DNA of 14,077 nt from Pseudomonadota bacterium (GTDB lineage: Bacteria; Desulfobacterota; Anaeroferrophillalia; Anaeroferrophillales; Tharpellaceae): NCBI GenBank assembly GCA_015486505.1, contig WFRP01000075.1, forward strand, positions 1 through 14,077, in the 5' to 3' direction. The translations under genes were made by a program, and so were the position numbers. Below, in pieces: positions 6,245 to 12,668 of this stretch. Position 1 is the first letter of the stretch, and the number at the start of each line of letters is the position of its first letter. The notes under the pieces were generated by a model that worked only from the letters and a program-made list of their open reading frames with translations, searched no databases and had not been told where the DNA came from.

Positions 6245-7030
6245 ATGAATGTAAAACCGATTTTTTTAATGCTGCTGACTTTTGTGGTTATGCTTAACCC
6301 GGTTATTCCGGCAATATCGTCCGCAGCTGTCGCTTCCGGTTTGCGTAAGCAACTGGAAAAAGATGTTTCAGCAACCGTAAGTGTGGAAAAAGCGACCGCC
6401 GAAATGCAGCGGAAATGGCAGGTTGAAAAACAGACTCTGGCGGCCGAAACCCACGCTTTGGAGCTTGAGTTGAAATTGCTCAAAGCCCGGAGCCTGAGAC
6501 TTGAGGGCTATGCCGAACAGCGTCGGCAGGAGATTGCAAAGCTCAACCAAGGGCTTACTGAAATGACAAAGATCGGTTTAAGCCTTGAGCCTTTTCTGGA
6601 TGAGTTGCTGGGCCGGTTAAAAGATTTTTGCGCCGACGATCTGCCTTTTGCCGTTGTGGAAAGAGAAAGACGGCTGGCTGATCTTGAAGCGGCGCTTGAC
6701 AGTTATGAGGTTGATCTGCCGGAGAAGTTGAGCCGGATGATGGAGGTGCTTAAAATTGAAGCCGGTTTCGGCCGGGGTTTTGAAGTCGGGGAAGAGGTTA
6801 TAGACCGGGCTGACGGCAAAACTACGGTGCGGGTTATACGTTTAGGGCGGCTGGGGCTCTACTATTTAACCCTGGACGGCGCGCAGGCGGGCTGGTTTAA
6901 CCGGGCGGATAAAACCTGGGAAGACTTGCCGGGAGGCTACACCGAAGCGGTTAAAGAGGCCTTGCGTATGGCTTTGAAACAGCGGGCTTTCGATCTGGTG
7001 AAACTGCCGGTTGCCGGAGGTAAGCCATGA
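6245..7030 (+). CDS. DUF3450-family periplasmic protein, first gene of the TonB2-type operon
   Basis: The product is 261 residues from ATG 6245, which follows AAGG at 6232-6235. The frame is open further upstream to TTG 6125, but that lies inside the promoter. The chosen start gives a clear signal peptide (hydrophobic residues 5-25, ending in SSAAVA). Residues 35 to about 110 are rich in Lys, Glu, Gln and Leu and should form a coiled coil. The C-terminal part carries VIRLGRLGLYYLTLDG followed by a Trp-rich stretch (W218, W226), which is characteristic of DUF3450. Such genes regularly head Vibrio-type TonB2 clusters, and their exact role is not established. A related segment (GEIVRLGALSTIYQSETD) occurs in the next protein, TtpC, so the two may share ancestry and assemble together in the periplasm. 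The stop codon overlaps the ttpC start (ATGA), suggesting coupled translation. Confidence 0.85.
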   Translation: MNVKPIFLMLLTFVVMLNPVIPAISSAAVASGLRKQLEKDVSATVSVEKATAEMQRKWQVEKQTLAAETHALELELKLLKARSLRLEGYAEQRRQEIAKLNQGLTEMTKIGLSLEPFLDELLGRLKDFCADDLPFAVVERERRLADLEAALDSYEVDLPEKLSRMMEVLKIEAGFGRGFEVGEEVIDRADGKTTVRVIRLGRLGLYYLTLDGAQAGWFNRADKTWEDLPGGYTEAVKEALRMALKQRAFDLVKLPVAGGKP

Positions 7031-8478
7031 AAAATCGAGTCCGATTTTGTCTGTTTATGGTGATATTGCTGTTTCTGGCCGCCGCTACCCTGGCCGTAAC
7101 CCCAACTCCGGCGACAGCTTCCGAAAAAGCGCCTCTTCTCGAGCAGGCCTTGACTTTGGTCGGCAAGGAGCAGAGCGCCGCCCGCTCCGAAAAGAAGTTG
7201 ACTGAAGCTGAAATTAAAAAAGCCCGAACCGCGCTCCGGGCCGCCCGGGATGCTGCCGCGAGAAAAGTTAATGCGCTTAAAGCAAAGCTTAAAGAACAGG
7301 AAGCCGAACTTGATAAACTGGCTGCGGAACAGCAAAATCTCGAGCAGAAAAGTCATAAGGCATTATATCAATTAAATGAGTTGGCCGGAGTGGTGCGCAG
7401 CAGCGCCCGGGATCTGGCTTCACTGCTGGAGAACTCGCCCGTATCCGGCGATGAGCCCGATAGGCTTAAACCGGTATCCGCGATCTTGAATGATAATGCT
7501 TATCCCGGAATGTCCGAGATTAAGACGATTACGGATCTCTATCTTGATGAAATGGTTAAAAGCGGTGAAATCAGACGCTCGCAGAACAGTTTTATCAATC
7601 TTGACGGGCGTCGGGTTCAGGGGGAAATTGTGCGTCTCGGGGCCTTGTCGACCATTTATCAAAGTGAAACCGATAAAAGTTGCGGTTATGCCGTTTATGG
7701 GCCGGAGAATGACGCTCTGCTGGCGGTATCGCAGCCGGGCTGGCGGGTAGAAAGAAATTTGAAAAAATTTATTGCCGGGGAGGGTAATGCGGTTTACCTC
7801 GATTTTTCCGGGGGTGAGGCTGTGCGCCGGCTCGCCCTGACTCCGTCAAGTTGGGAGCAGTTGCGCTCAGGCGGGATTCTGGTCTGGCCGATTCTTCTGG
7901 TTGGTCTGGTGGCCTTGTTGCTCAGTTGTGAGCGCTTTTTCTTTTTGAGCCGGGTTAAGAGTAATACCGACCGGGTGATGGGGAAGATTGTCAAATTGGT
8001 CGAAGCTGGTGATTTCAGACAGAGCCTGGAATTGGTTGAAAATCGTAAAGGCCCGGTTTACCGGGTGCTGGCCGCCGGGCTTTCCGCCCGGAAAGCCCCC
8101 CGTGATGTGCTGGAAAGTGTTCTCGAAGAGGCGATTTTAAAGGAGCTGCCCCGTTTGGAGAAATTTTTGCCGACGCTGCAGGTGCTGGCCGCGATTGCTC
8201 CGCTTTTAGGTTTACTGGGGACGGTAACCGGGATGATTAATACCTTTCAGGTTATTACGGTTTACGGCGCCGGGGATCCGCGGATGATGTCGGGCGGGAT
8301 TTCCGAGGCCCTGGTTACGACCAAGCTCGGTCTGACGGTCGCGATCCCGATTATCCTGCTCCATACCTGGTTTGCCCGCCGGGTTGATGTTATCATCGGC
8401 GATATGGAGGAAAAATCGGTGAGTTTGAGTATCGCTTTGCAGGATCGTAACCCTGATCCAGAGCGACCCGCGGGGTAG
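7027..8478 (+). CDS. ttpC: TtpC-like large MotA/TolQ/ExbB-family proton channel protein
   Basis: The product is 483 residues from ATG 7027, with GGAGGT at 7016-7021 as ribosome site. A signal peptide (residues 1 to about 31) leads a periplasmic region that ordinary ExbB lacks. This includes a Lys/Ala/Glu-rich coiled coil (about 50-110) and a DUF3450-like stretch near 198-225. The C-terminal 200 residues are ExbB-like. The first membrane helix is at about 283-306 (ILVWPILLVGLVALLL), the second at about 386-410 with the family signature GLLGTVTGMI, and the third at about 428-450 (GISEALVTTKLGLTVAIPI). In Vibrio, TtpC is an extra subunit essential for TonB2 function, and the gene order here is the same. 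It likely couples proton flow to the TonB complex and extends into the periplasm. Confidence 0.9.
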   Translation: MKNRVRFCLFMVILLFLAAATLAVTPTPATASEKAPLLEQALTLVGKEQSAARSEKKLTEAEIKKARTALRAARDAAARKVNALKAKLKEQEAELDKLAAEQQNLEQKSHKALYQLNELAGVVRSSARDLASLLENSPVSGDEPDRLKPVSAILNDNAYPGMSEIKTITDLYLDEMVKSGEIRRSQNSFINLDGRRVQGEIVRLGALSTIYQSETDKSCGYAVYGPENDALLAVSQPGWRVERNLKKFIAGEGNAVYLDFSGGEAVRRLALTPSSWEQLRSGGILVWPILLVGLVALLLSCERFFFLSRVKSNTDRVMGKIVKLVEAGDFRQSLELVENRKGPVYRVLAAGLSARKAPRDVLESVLEEAILKELPRLEKFLPTLQVLAAIAPLLGLLGTVTGMINTFQVITVYGAGDPRMMSGGISEALVTTKLGLTVAIPIILLHTWFARRVDVIIGDMEEKSVSLSIALQDRNPDPERPAG

Positions 8479-8493
8479 TCAAGAGCAGATTTT

Positions 8494-9093
8494 ATGCAGG
8501 ATTTCTTTGACATATTTGATTATTTTTATCGCGGCGGCCCCCTGCTTTTACCGATTATTCTTGTTTCTGTAATTATGTGGGTGCTGATTCTTTTGCAGTT
8601 ACAGACGGTCTGGGCCGTAAACCGGTCGGATATTGCCCTAGACGAGGCTCTGGCGGCGGTCCGCGCTCAAACTCTGCCCGCGGCTTTTCCGGAAGCGCCG
8701 CTGGCCCGGATTGTAACGCGCTTTATCGCCTCAATGGGCCGTTTCCGCGACGACAATGTGACTTTACTCAATACGCTGGTTGAGCGTGAGAGTTCGCGTC
8801 TTGGATGTTATATCAATTACATTTACGCTCTGGCGTCGATTGCGCCGCTGCTCGGTCTTTTAGGTACCGTGCAGGGGATGATCGTGACCTTTGACGCGAT
8901 TGCTGTTTACGGTACCGGTAATCCCGGGGCCCTGGCCAACGGAATAGCCGAGGCCTTGCTCACCACGCAAAGCGGCCTGTTTGTCTCAATCCCCGGACTT
9001 TTTATGGCGGCGTTTCTCCGGCGTCGGGTTTTGCGGATCGGGCAGCGTCTGAATGAATTTCGCGCCGGAGTTTTAAAAGGCCTGGAGAACTGA
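8494..9093 (+). CDS. exbB: ExbB-like proton channel subunit (MotA/TolQ/ExbB family)
   Basis: The product is 199 residues with three membrane helices, at about 17-38, 111-133 and 156-176. The family signature GLLGTVQGMIVTF (121-133) and the GIAEALLTTQSGL segment (150-162) are intact. It should form the inner-membrane pentameric proton channel that works with ExbD to energise TonB. It is shorter and simpler than the upstream TtpC and probably represents the canonical ExbB2 of the system. It starts 15 bp after ttpC, with a weak site (AAGAG) before the ATG, and ends one base before exbD. Confidence 0.93.
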   Translation: MQDFFDIFDYFYRGGPLLLPIILVSVIMWVLILLQLQTVWAVNRSDIALDEALAAVRAQTLPAAFPEAPLARIVTRFIASMGRFRDDNVTLLNTLVERESSRLGCYINYIYALASIAPLLGLLGTVQGMIVTFDAIAVYGTGNPGALANGIAEALLTTQSGLFVSIPGLFMAAFLRRRVLRIGQRLNEFRAGVLKGLEN

Positions 9094-9094
9094 A

Positions 9095-9517
9095 ATGATT
9101 AATGTCCGTGCCCGAATGCGCCGGGAACGCAAGCCGGCTCAGATTGATATGGCGCCGATGCTGGATATGGTTTTTATCCTCCTGATTTTCTTTCTGGTGA
9201 CGACCACCTTTGTTCGTGAATCCGGGGTTGAGGTTAACCGGCCGAGCGCCCGGACCGCCGCCGCTGTCGGTCAGAGCGGATTGCGTTTCGGCATTGATGT
9301 TAAAGGTCGTATATTCGTTGACGGTCATCAGGTTGACTTACGCTCGATCAGGGCTGTAAGTGAGCGCTTTTTAGCGCAGAATCCGGAGGGCAGCATCGTG
9401 ATTGTCGCCGATCGCCAGGTCGCGACCGGCCTGACGATCAAGGTGCTTGATCAATGCCGGATTGCCGGGGCGCAACGGATTGCGGTGGCGGCTGAAGCTC
9501 CGGCCGGTGAGCGCTGA
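9095..9517 (+). CDS. exbD: ExbD/TolR-family biopolymer transport protein
   Basis: The product is 140 residues, normal for ExbD. A short basic cytoplasmic tail (RARMRRERK) is followed by DMAPMLDMVFILLIFFLVTT. Asp24 in MLDMVF is the essential protonatable residue of the single membrane helix (Asp25 in E. coli ExbD). The periplasmic domain (residues about 45-137) has the expected end, with VIVADRQVATGLTIKVLDQCRIAGAQRIAVA. The gene begins one base after the exbB stop, with GGAG (9084-9087) inside the exbB end. Its own stop lies one base before a 9-bp direct repeat that marks the insertion in front of tonB. Confidence 0.95.
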   Translation: MINVRARMRRERKPAQIDMAPMLDMVFILLIFFLVTTTFVRESGVEVNRPSARTAAAVGQSGLRFGIDVKGRIFVDGHQVDLRSIRAVSERFLAQNPEGSIVIVADRQVATGLTIKVLDQCRIAGAQRIAVAAEAPAGER

Positions 9518-9518
9518 G

Positions 9519-9670
9519 CTATGATTACTTTCAGACTCTGCGTCTCCGCGCCTCTGCGCGAGATAGAAGCTGTTTTCGCGCAGAGGCTTAAGGGGCGCAG
9601 AGGAAAAGCACACGTTGCTTCCAAATATGTGGCCGCAATAGCGGTCTGAGATGTTTTTAAACTATGATTA
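9519..9670. mobile_element. 134-bp inserted repeat element with 9-bp target duplication at the tonB start codon
   Basis: CTATGATTA occurs at 9519-9527, just after the exbD stop, and again at 9662-9670, where its ATG is the tonB start. Between them lie 134 bp (9528-9661). Removing them rejoins exbD and tonB with a 3-nt gap, as tight as the other junctions. The left half is a large imperfect palindrome, CTCTGCG-N7-GCCTCTGCGCG (9536-9560) against CGCGCAGAGGC-N8-CGCAGAG (9577-9602), of a REP-like type. The right half is repeat R3. TCAGAC (9531) and GTCTGA (9644) form short subterminal inverted repeats. The old tonB ATG at 9521 now opens a 42-codon frame ending at 9649. No transposase is present. 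The insertion is inferred; the repeats are seen directly. Confidence 0.7.
9611..9653 (-). repeat. Dispersed repeat R3, copy B
   Basis: This is the reverse complement of copy A at 2810-2852, with 36 of 43 matches and the palindrome CCGC-TATT-GCGG retained. Here it forms the right part of the element inserted before tonB, joined to a REP-like palindrome that copy A lacks. Confidence 0.75.
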
Positions 9671-10368
9671 TTTCGGGGCAGGGTCGTCGTCAGGCCGGTT
9701 ATAAATTGTTTGTTGCTCTCGCTGGAGCATTGTTGCTTAACCTGCTGCTTATGGTTCTGATCCCCTGGCTGTTTCGCGGGGGCGGTGAGCCGCAAAAACT
9801 TACGCGCCGGAGAGAAAATCCGGTTTTTGTCGCTCCGCTCAAGCCCGAAAAAACTGCCGCCCCAGCCCGCGTGCAACCGGAGCCGCCGCCGAAAATTAAT
9901 CTTCCCCAGGCTTTGCCGGAAGCGCCGGCACCGTTGCCGCTGCCGGAAATAAACCCGCAGATAAAACTCTCGCCGGTTAAACTTAATCCGAAAATTGAAA
10001 ACAATTTTAAGTTGGCGCCGCTGCCGGAGTCGCCGGCCCCGGTGACGGCACCGGTCGTTGCGGCTGCGCGTGATTTTTACAGAATCGGTGAACTCGACCA
10101 GGAACCGGTGAATCAGGTCCAAACACAGCCGGTTTATCCCTTCCGGGCCCGGCGCCGGGGGATTGAGGGCTCGGTCAGGATTCGTTTCTTCGTTACCCGC
10201 ACCGGCCGGGTCAGCGGGCTTGAAATTGTCAAGGCCGATCCGGCCGGAGTCTTTGAAAATGCCGTCCGCCAGACGGTAGCGAAATGGCGCTTTCAGCCCG
10301 GGGTGGTCGCGGGCAAGAAAGTCAAGACCCTGGTTGAGACCACGATAATTTTTAAACTCGGTCGTTGA
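9664..10368 (+). CDS. tonB: TonB family energy transducer
   Basis: The product is 234 residues. One membrane helix lies at about 14-37, then a Pro-rich periplasmic spacer (about 40-130) spans the envelope, followed by a canonical C-terminal domain (about 155-232). That domain has QPVYPFRARRRGIEGSVRI, a GRVSGLEIVKADP strand and WRFQPGVVAGKKV, and binds the TonB box of outer-membrane receptors. The helix reads AGALLLNLLLM, so the family's functional His (His20 of E. coli SxxxH) appears to be replaced by Asn26, with Ala22 at the Ser position. Translation starts at ATG 9664, inside the duplicated 9-bp target of the upstream insertion. No good Shine-Dalgarno is visible, and the preceding 42-codon frame ends 14 nt before it, so reinitiation is possible. 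A longer minus-strand frame over the same DNA is a shadow. Confidence 0.94.
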   Translation: MIISGQGRRQAGYKLFVALAGALLLNLLLMVLIPWLFRGGGEPQKLTRRRENPVFVAPLKPEKTAAPARVQPEPPPKINLPQALPEAPAPLPLPEINPQIKLSPVKLNPKIENNFKLAPLPESPAPVTAPVVAAARDFYRIGELDQEPVNQVQTQPVYPFRARRRGIEGSVRIRFFVTRTGRVSGLEIVKADPAGVFENAVRQTVAKWRFQPGVVAGKKVKTLVETTIIFKLGR

Positions 10369-10468
10369 CGTTGATGTTGAACTAAATCGTAACATTCGCC
10401 TGGTCTTTGACGATTTCAAAAATGACAAAAATTTACCGGAATACGGTCTTGTGTTTCAGTTTCAAATT

Positions 10469-10710
10469 GTAACTATTCGGCCGAATCCGGGGTCGGGCGC
10501 GGTTTTTCTCCGCCAGGCGTTAAGATTTCTGTTTTTCCTTACGCTCGCTTTCGCCCGCCTTGCAAAACTCGCTTACGCTCAAACAGTTGCAATGCTGATG
10601 GGCTCCCGCTCGCTTCCGAAAAACAACGAAATCGTTTCCGCAACCGCTTACGAAAAACCACCCCCGCCCCCTCCGGAAGGCGGGGGGGTAAAATTTGGCT
10701 GAATAGTTAC
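10469..10710 (+). mobile_element. MITE copy 2 (242 bp)
   Basis: This is the same element as copy 1, with ends GTAACTATTCGGCCGAAT and the complement of GTAACTATTCAGCCAAAT. The left end has one extra A-to-G change. A perfect 8-bp direct repeat TTCAAATT flanks it (10461-10468 and 10711-10718), showing independent insertion. It begins 100 bp after the tonB stop and is the left edge of the block separating tonB from the TPR gene. It has the same orientation as copies 1 and 3. Confidence 0.93.
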
Positions 10711-10792
10711 TTCAAATTTAATACAAATTTTCCGTAAAAGTACTTGTATTGCAGGGTTAAATGTCGTATATTACTTTACGGTGTCTTCTTTA

Positions 10793-10906
10793 GTGCCTAT
10801 TCTCTGCACAAAAAAACAAGATTTAATATCCAGAAAATGTTCTGATGAGAGTACTTATTTGCGGGCCGCGAGGTACCGTTTGGGTTGCGGGATTGTTCCC
10901 GCATTA
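10793..10906 (-). repeat. Dispersed repeat R2, copy 2 (inverted)
   Basis: Read on the minus strand from 10906, it repeats copy 1: a GCGGGA-N4-TCCCGC hairpin, CAACCCAAAC, then GCAAATAAGTACTCTCATC and AGAACATTTTCTG, then TATTAAATC and a T-run. It lacks about 24 bp that copy 1 has and loses similarity after TGCAGAGAATA. It lies 38 bp before the secreted-protein gene, in the opposite orientation to that gene. Confidence 0.75.
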
Positions 10907-10944
10907 GAATCTTTCAATAACTTGATTCAGGGAGGGCTAGGAAG

Positions 10945-12129
10945 ATGATAGTACAATTAAGAAAAATTTCTGGGGTTGTTTGCATCTGTCTGATTAGTTG
11001 TTACGTTCTGTTCAGTTCTGCGGTATGTGCCATGGAATTCAACATACCGCACATAACAGGAGGGTCTCCCGGCTGGACCGATGAATTGATTGTTGACAAT
11101 ATGGGCGACGCAACGGAAGATTTCTGGGTTCACCTGTACAAGGCCGGTGGTGGTCTGGCGCTAAATAGAAAGTTTACTATCCCATCAATGGAAACCATGA
11201 CCATTGACTTGAAAAATTATGCTCCTGATGCACAGTGCGGTTGTGTAGTCACGACCAACACTAATACTCCTGTAACTGGAATAGTGTGTATGAGATTTCG
11301 CCTCCGTTACACGAGTAATACCGGCGGCATTGCCGAGTTTGCATTAAGTAAGATGGACAAATCTCAGCTCGCTTTTAATTTCAGTGATAATAACGCGATT
11401 GACTGGAAGGGTCTGGCCATTATGAACACCGACCCTACGATTGCAGCAAATGTTTCTTTCTACGCAGTCTATAATAATGGCACTCTTTCGCCGGCCAAAT
11501 CAGTTGTCATTAATCCCAATTGCAAATTGGTGGGAACTCATAAAACCTGGTTTCCGAATATAACTAAGGATGAAATTCAAAGCATAATAGTCTCTTCAGT
11601 CAATTCCAGTTTGTGTGGCGTATGCATCTCAGGCTCTTCTGACAGCTCAAAATTGCTGTTTACGCAAGCCGGAGATGCATCCGGGTTTCGTGAAACCGAC
11701 ATAAGTACCCGTTATATGGTGGACACGAAACTCCTGGAAGGCTGCTGGGAGTTCAACATACAAATGCCAAATGGTGATATATGGGCGTATGCATACTGCC
11801 TGGGCAAATTAACGGGAGTCACAAACAGAGAAACTGGATACCAGATAAGTGGCGAGAACAATTTTGGTGAAGTCATCACTTCTGCGGAATACTGGCCGGT
11901 AACCCGAAATTTCACTCTGGTAGACACATCTTTAGTGGAAGTCCCGGGACAAACCTATAGAAGGGAGTACACTTTTACGATTGACAACCCGTCTCGCGAT
12001 ATAGATTTCTGCACCGTAACCGGCACCGTTGATCTTTATGTAAACGGTGCGCTTGTAAATGCGGGACTACCGTGTAGTGGAGTACAGCTCAACCGAATGT
12101 TAAATAATAATGGAGATGTGGATGAATGA
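10945..12129 (+). CDS. Unknown secreted cysteine-rich protein, probably all-beta, in the tonB-TPR gap
   Basis: I do not recognise this 394-residue protein. ATG 10945 follows GGGAGGG and AGGAAG. A signal peptide is clear (residues 1 to about 30, cleaved near AVCA). Residues about 32-140 and 145-245 look like two related beta-sandwich units. Each opens with a phrase of the form F-N-I/F-x-W-x-x-L-x-x-x-N (FNIPHITGGSPGWTDELIVDN; then LAFNFSDNNAIDWKGLAIMN), followed by a polar strand and a late VTGIVC or LCGVCIS strand. Residues about 265-394 (LLEGCWEF onward) form a third region, lipocalin-like at most in its opening. The mature part has ten cysteines, which suggests disulfides in the periplasm or outside the cell. 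GC content is about 44% in hand-sampled blocks, against 55-65% in neighbours, so recent acquisition is likely. It is not a normal member of TonB2 clusters. Confidence 0.8.
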   Translation: MIVQLRKISGVVCICLISCYVLFSSAVCAMEFNIPHITGGSPGWTDELIVDNMGDATEDFWVHLYKAGGGLALNRKFTIPSMETMTIDLKNYAPDAQCGCVVTTNTNTPVTGIVCMRFRLRYTSNTGGIAEFALSKMDKSQLAFNFSDNNAIDWKGLAIMNTDPTIAANVSFYAVYNNGTLSPAKSVVINPNCKLVGTHKTWFPNITKDEIQSIIVSSVNSSLCGVCISGSSDSSKLLFTQAGDASGFRETDISTRYMVDTKLLEGCWEFNIQMPNGDIWAYAYCLGKLTGVTNRETGYQISGENNFGEVITSAEYWPVTRNFTLVDTSLVEVPGQTYRREYTFTIDNPSRDIDFCTVTGTVDLYVNGALVNAGLPCSGVQLNRMLNNNGDVDE

Positions 12130-12175
12130 TAAGAAATGGCAGCAAAAGCATTAAGATTGGTGCCCTCTTTATACC

Positions 12176-12195
12176 CGGCAAGCGAACGCTTGCCG
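12176..12195. other. Short perfect hairpin after the secreted-protein gene
   Basis: CGGCAAGCG (12176-12184) and CGCTTGCCG (12187-12195) are perfect inverted arms around AA, starting 46 bp after the stop codon. No T-run follows on either strand, so it is at best a weak terminator or an mRNA end-stabilising hairpin. Confidence 0.45.
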
Positions 12196-12287
12196 ATAAA
12201 TGTGTGTCGAAGATCATAGAGTCTTGATTTTCCCATGCAAAGCAAATATCCCAACTGATCTGAGCAAAAATTTAATGAAAAGTGTAT

Positions 12288-12528
12288 GTAACTATTCAGC
12301 CGAATCCGGGGTCGGGCGCGGTTTTTCTCCGCTAGGCGTTAAGATTTCTGTTTTTCCTTTAAGCTCGCTGCGCCCGCCTTGCAAAACTCGCTTACGCTCA
12401 AACAGTTGCAATGCTGATGGGCACCCGCTCGCTTACGAAAAACAACGAAATCGTTTCCGCAACCGCTTACGAAAAACCACCCCCGCCCCCTCCGGAAGGC
12501 GGGGGGTAAAATTTGGCTGAATAGTTAC
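12288..12528 (+). mobile_element. MITE copy 3 (241 bp)
   Basis: The ends are GTAACTATTCAGCCGAAT and the complement of GTAACTATTCAGCCAAAT. It is flanked by a perfect 8-bp direct repeat AAGTGTAT (12280-12287 and 12529-12536). The internal sequence is very close to copies 1 and 2, including the AACGAAATCGTT mini-palindrome and the GC-rich hairpin near the right end. It forms the right part of the block separating tonB from the TPR gene. Confidence 0.93.
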
Positions 12529-12603
12529 AAGTGTATAACAATTAACTGGAATTTAGACCCGTTTTGAGCTTTGATATTTCTTTTTTGCGGTCTGTCCTAC
12601 CTA

Positions 12604-12668
12604 CAAATAAGTGTCCTTATCAGGTTGTTTTCCGGTTTTATGAATATGAGAATAACCTGTAAGGTACT
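12604..12668 (+). repeat. Dispersed repeat R2, fragment (copy 3) running into the TPR gene start
   Basis: CAAATAAG-TGTC-CTTATCAG at the left keeps the ATAAG-N4-CTTAT palindrome of copy 1. The right end AATAACCTGTAAGGTACT is identical to copy 1 (2992-3009). The middle is shorter and diverged. The right end overlaps codons of the TPR signal peptide. Confidence 0.6.

Noticed and set aside
9451..10428. A 325-codon minus-strand frame longer than tonB
   Set aside because: It lies opposite exbD and tonB, both of which have clear family domains and operon spacing. Its product is Arg/Phe-rich with no recognisable domain, as expected for the complement of GC-rich coding DNA.
10469..12528. A composite transposon bounded by MITE copies 2 and 3 carrying the secreted-protein gene
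   Set aside because: Each MITE has its own distinct perfect 8-bp duplication on both sides. A composite would share one duplication at the outer ends only. The gene may be mobile, but not by these two copies acting together.
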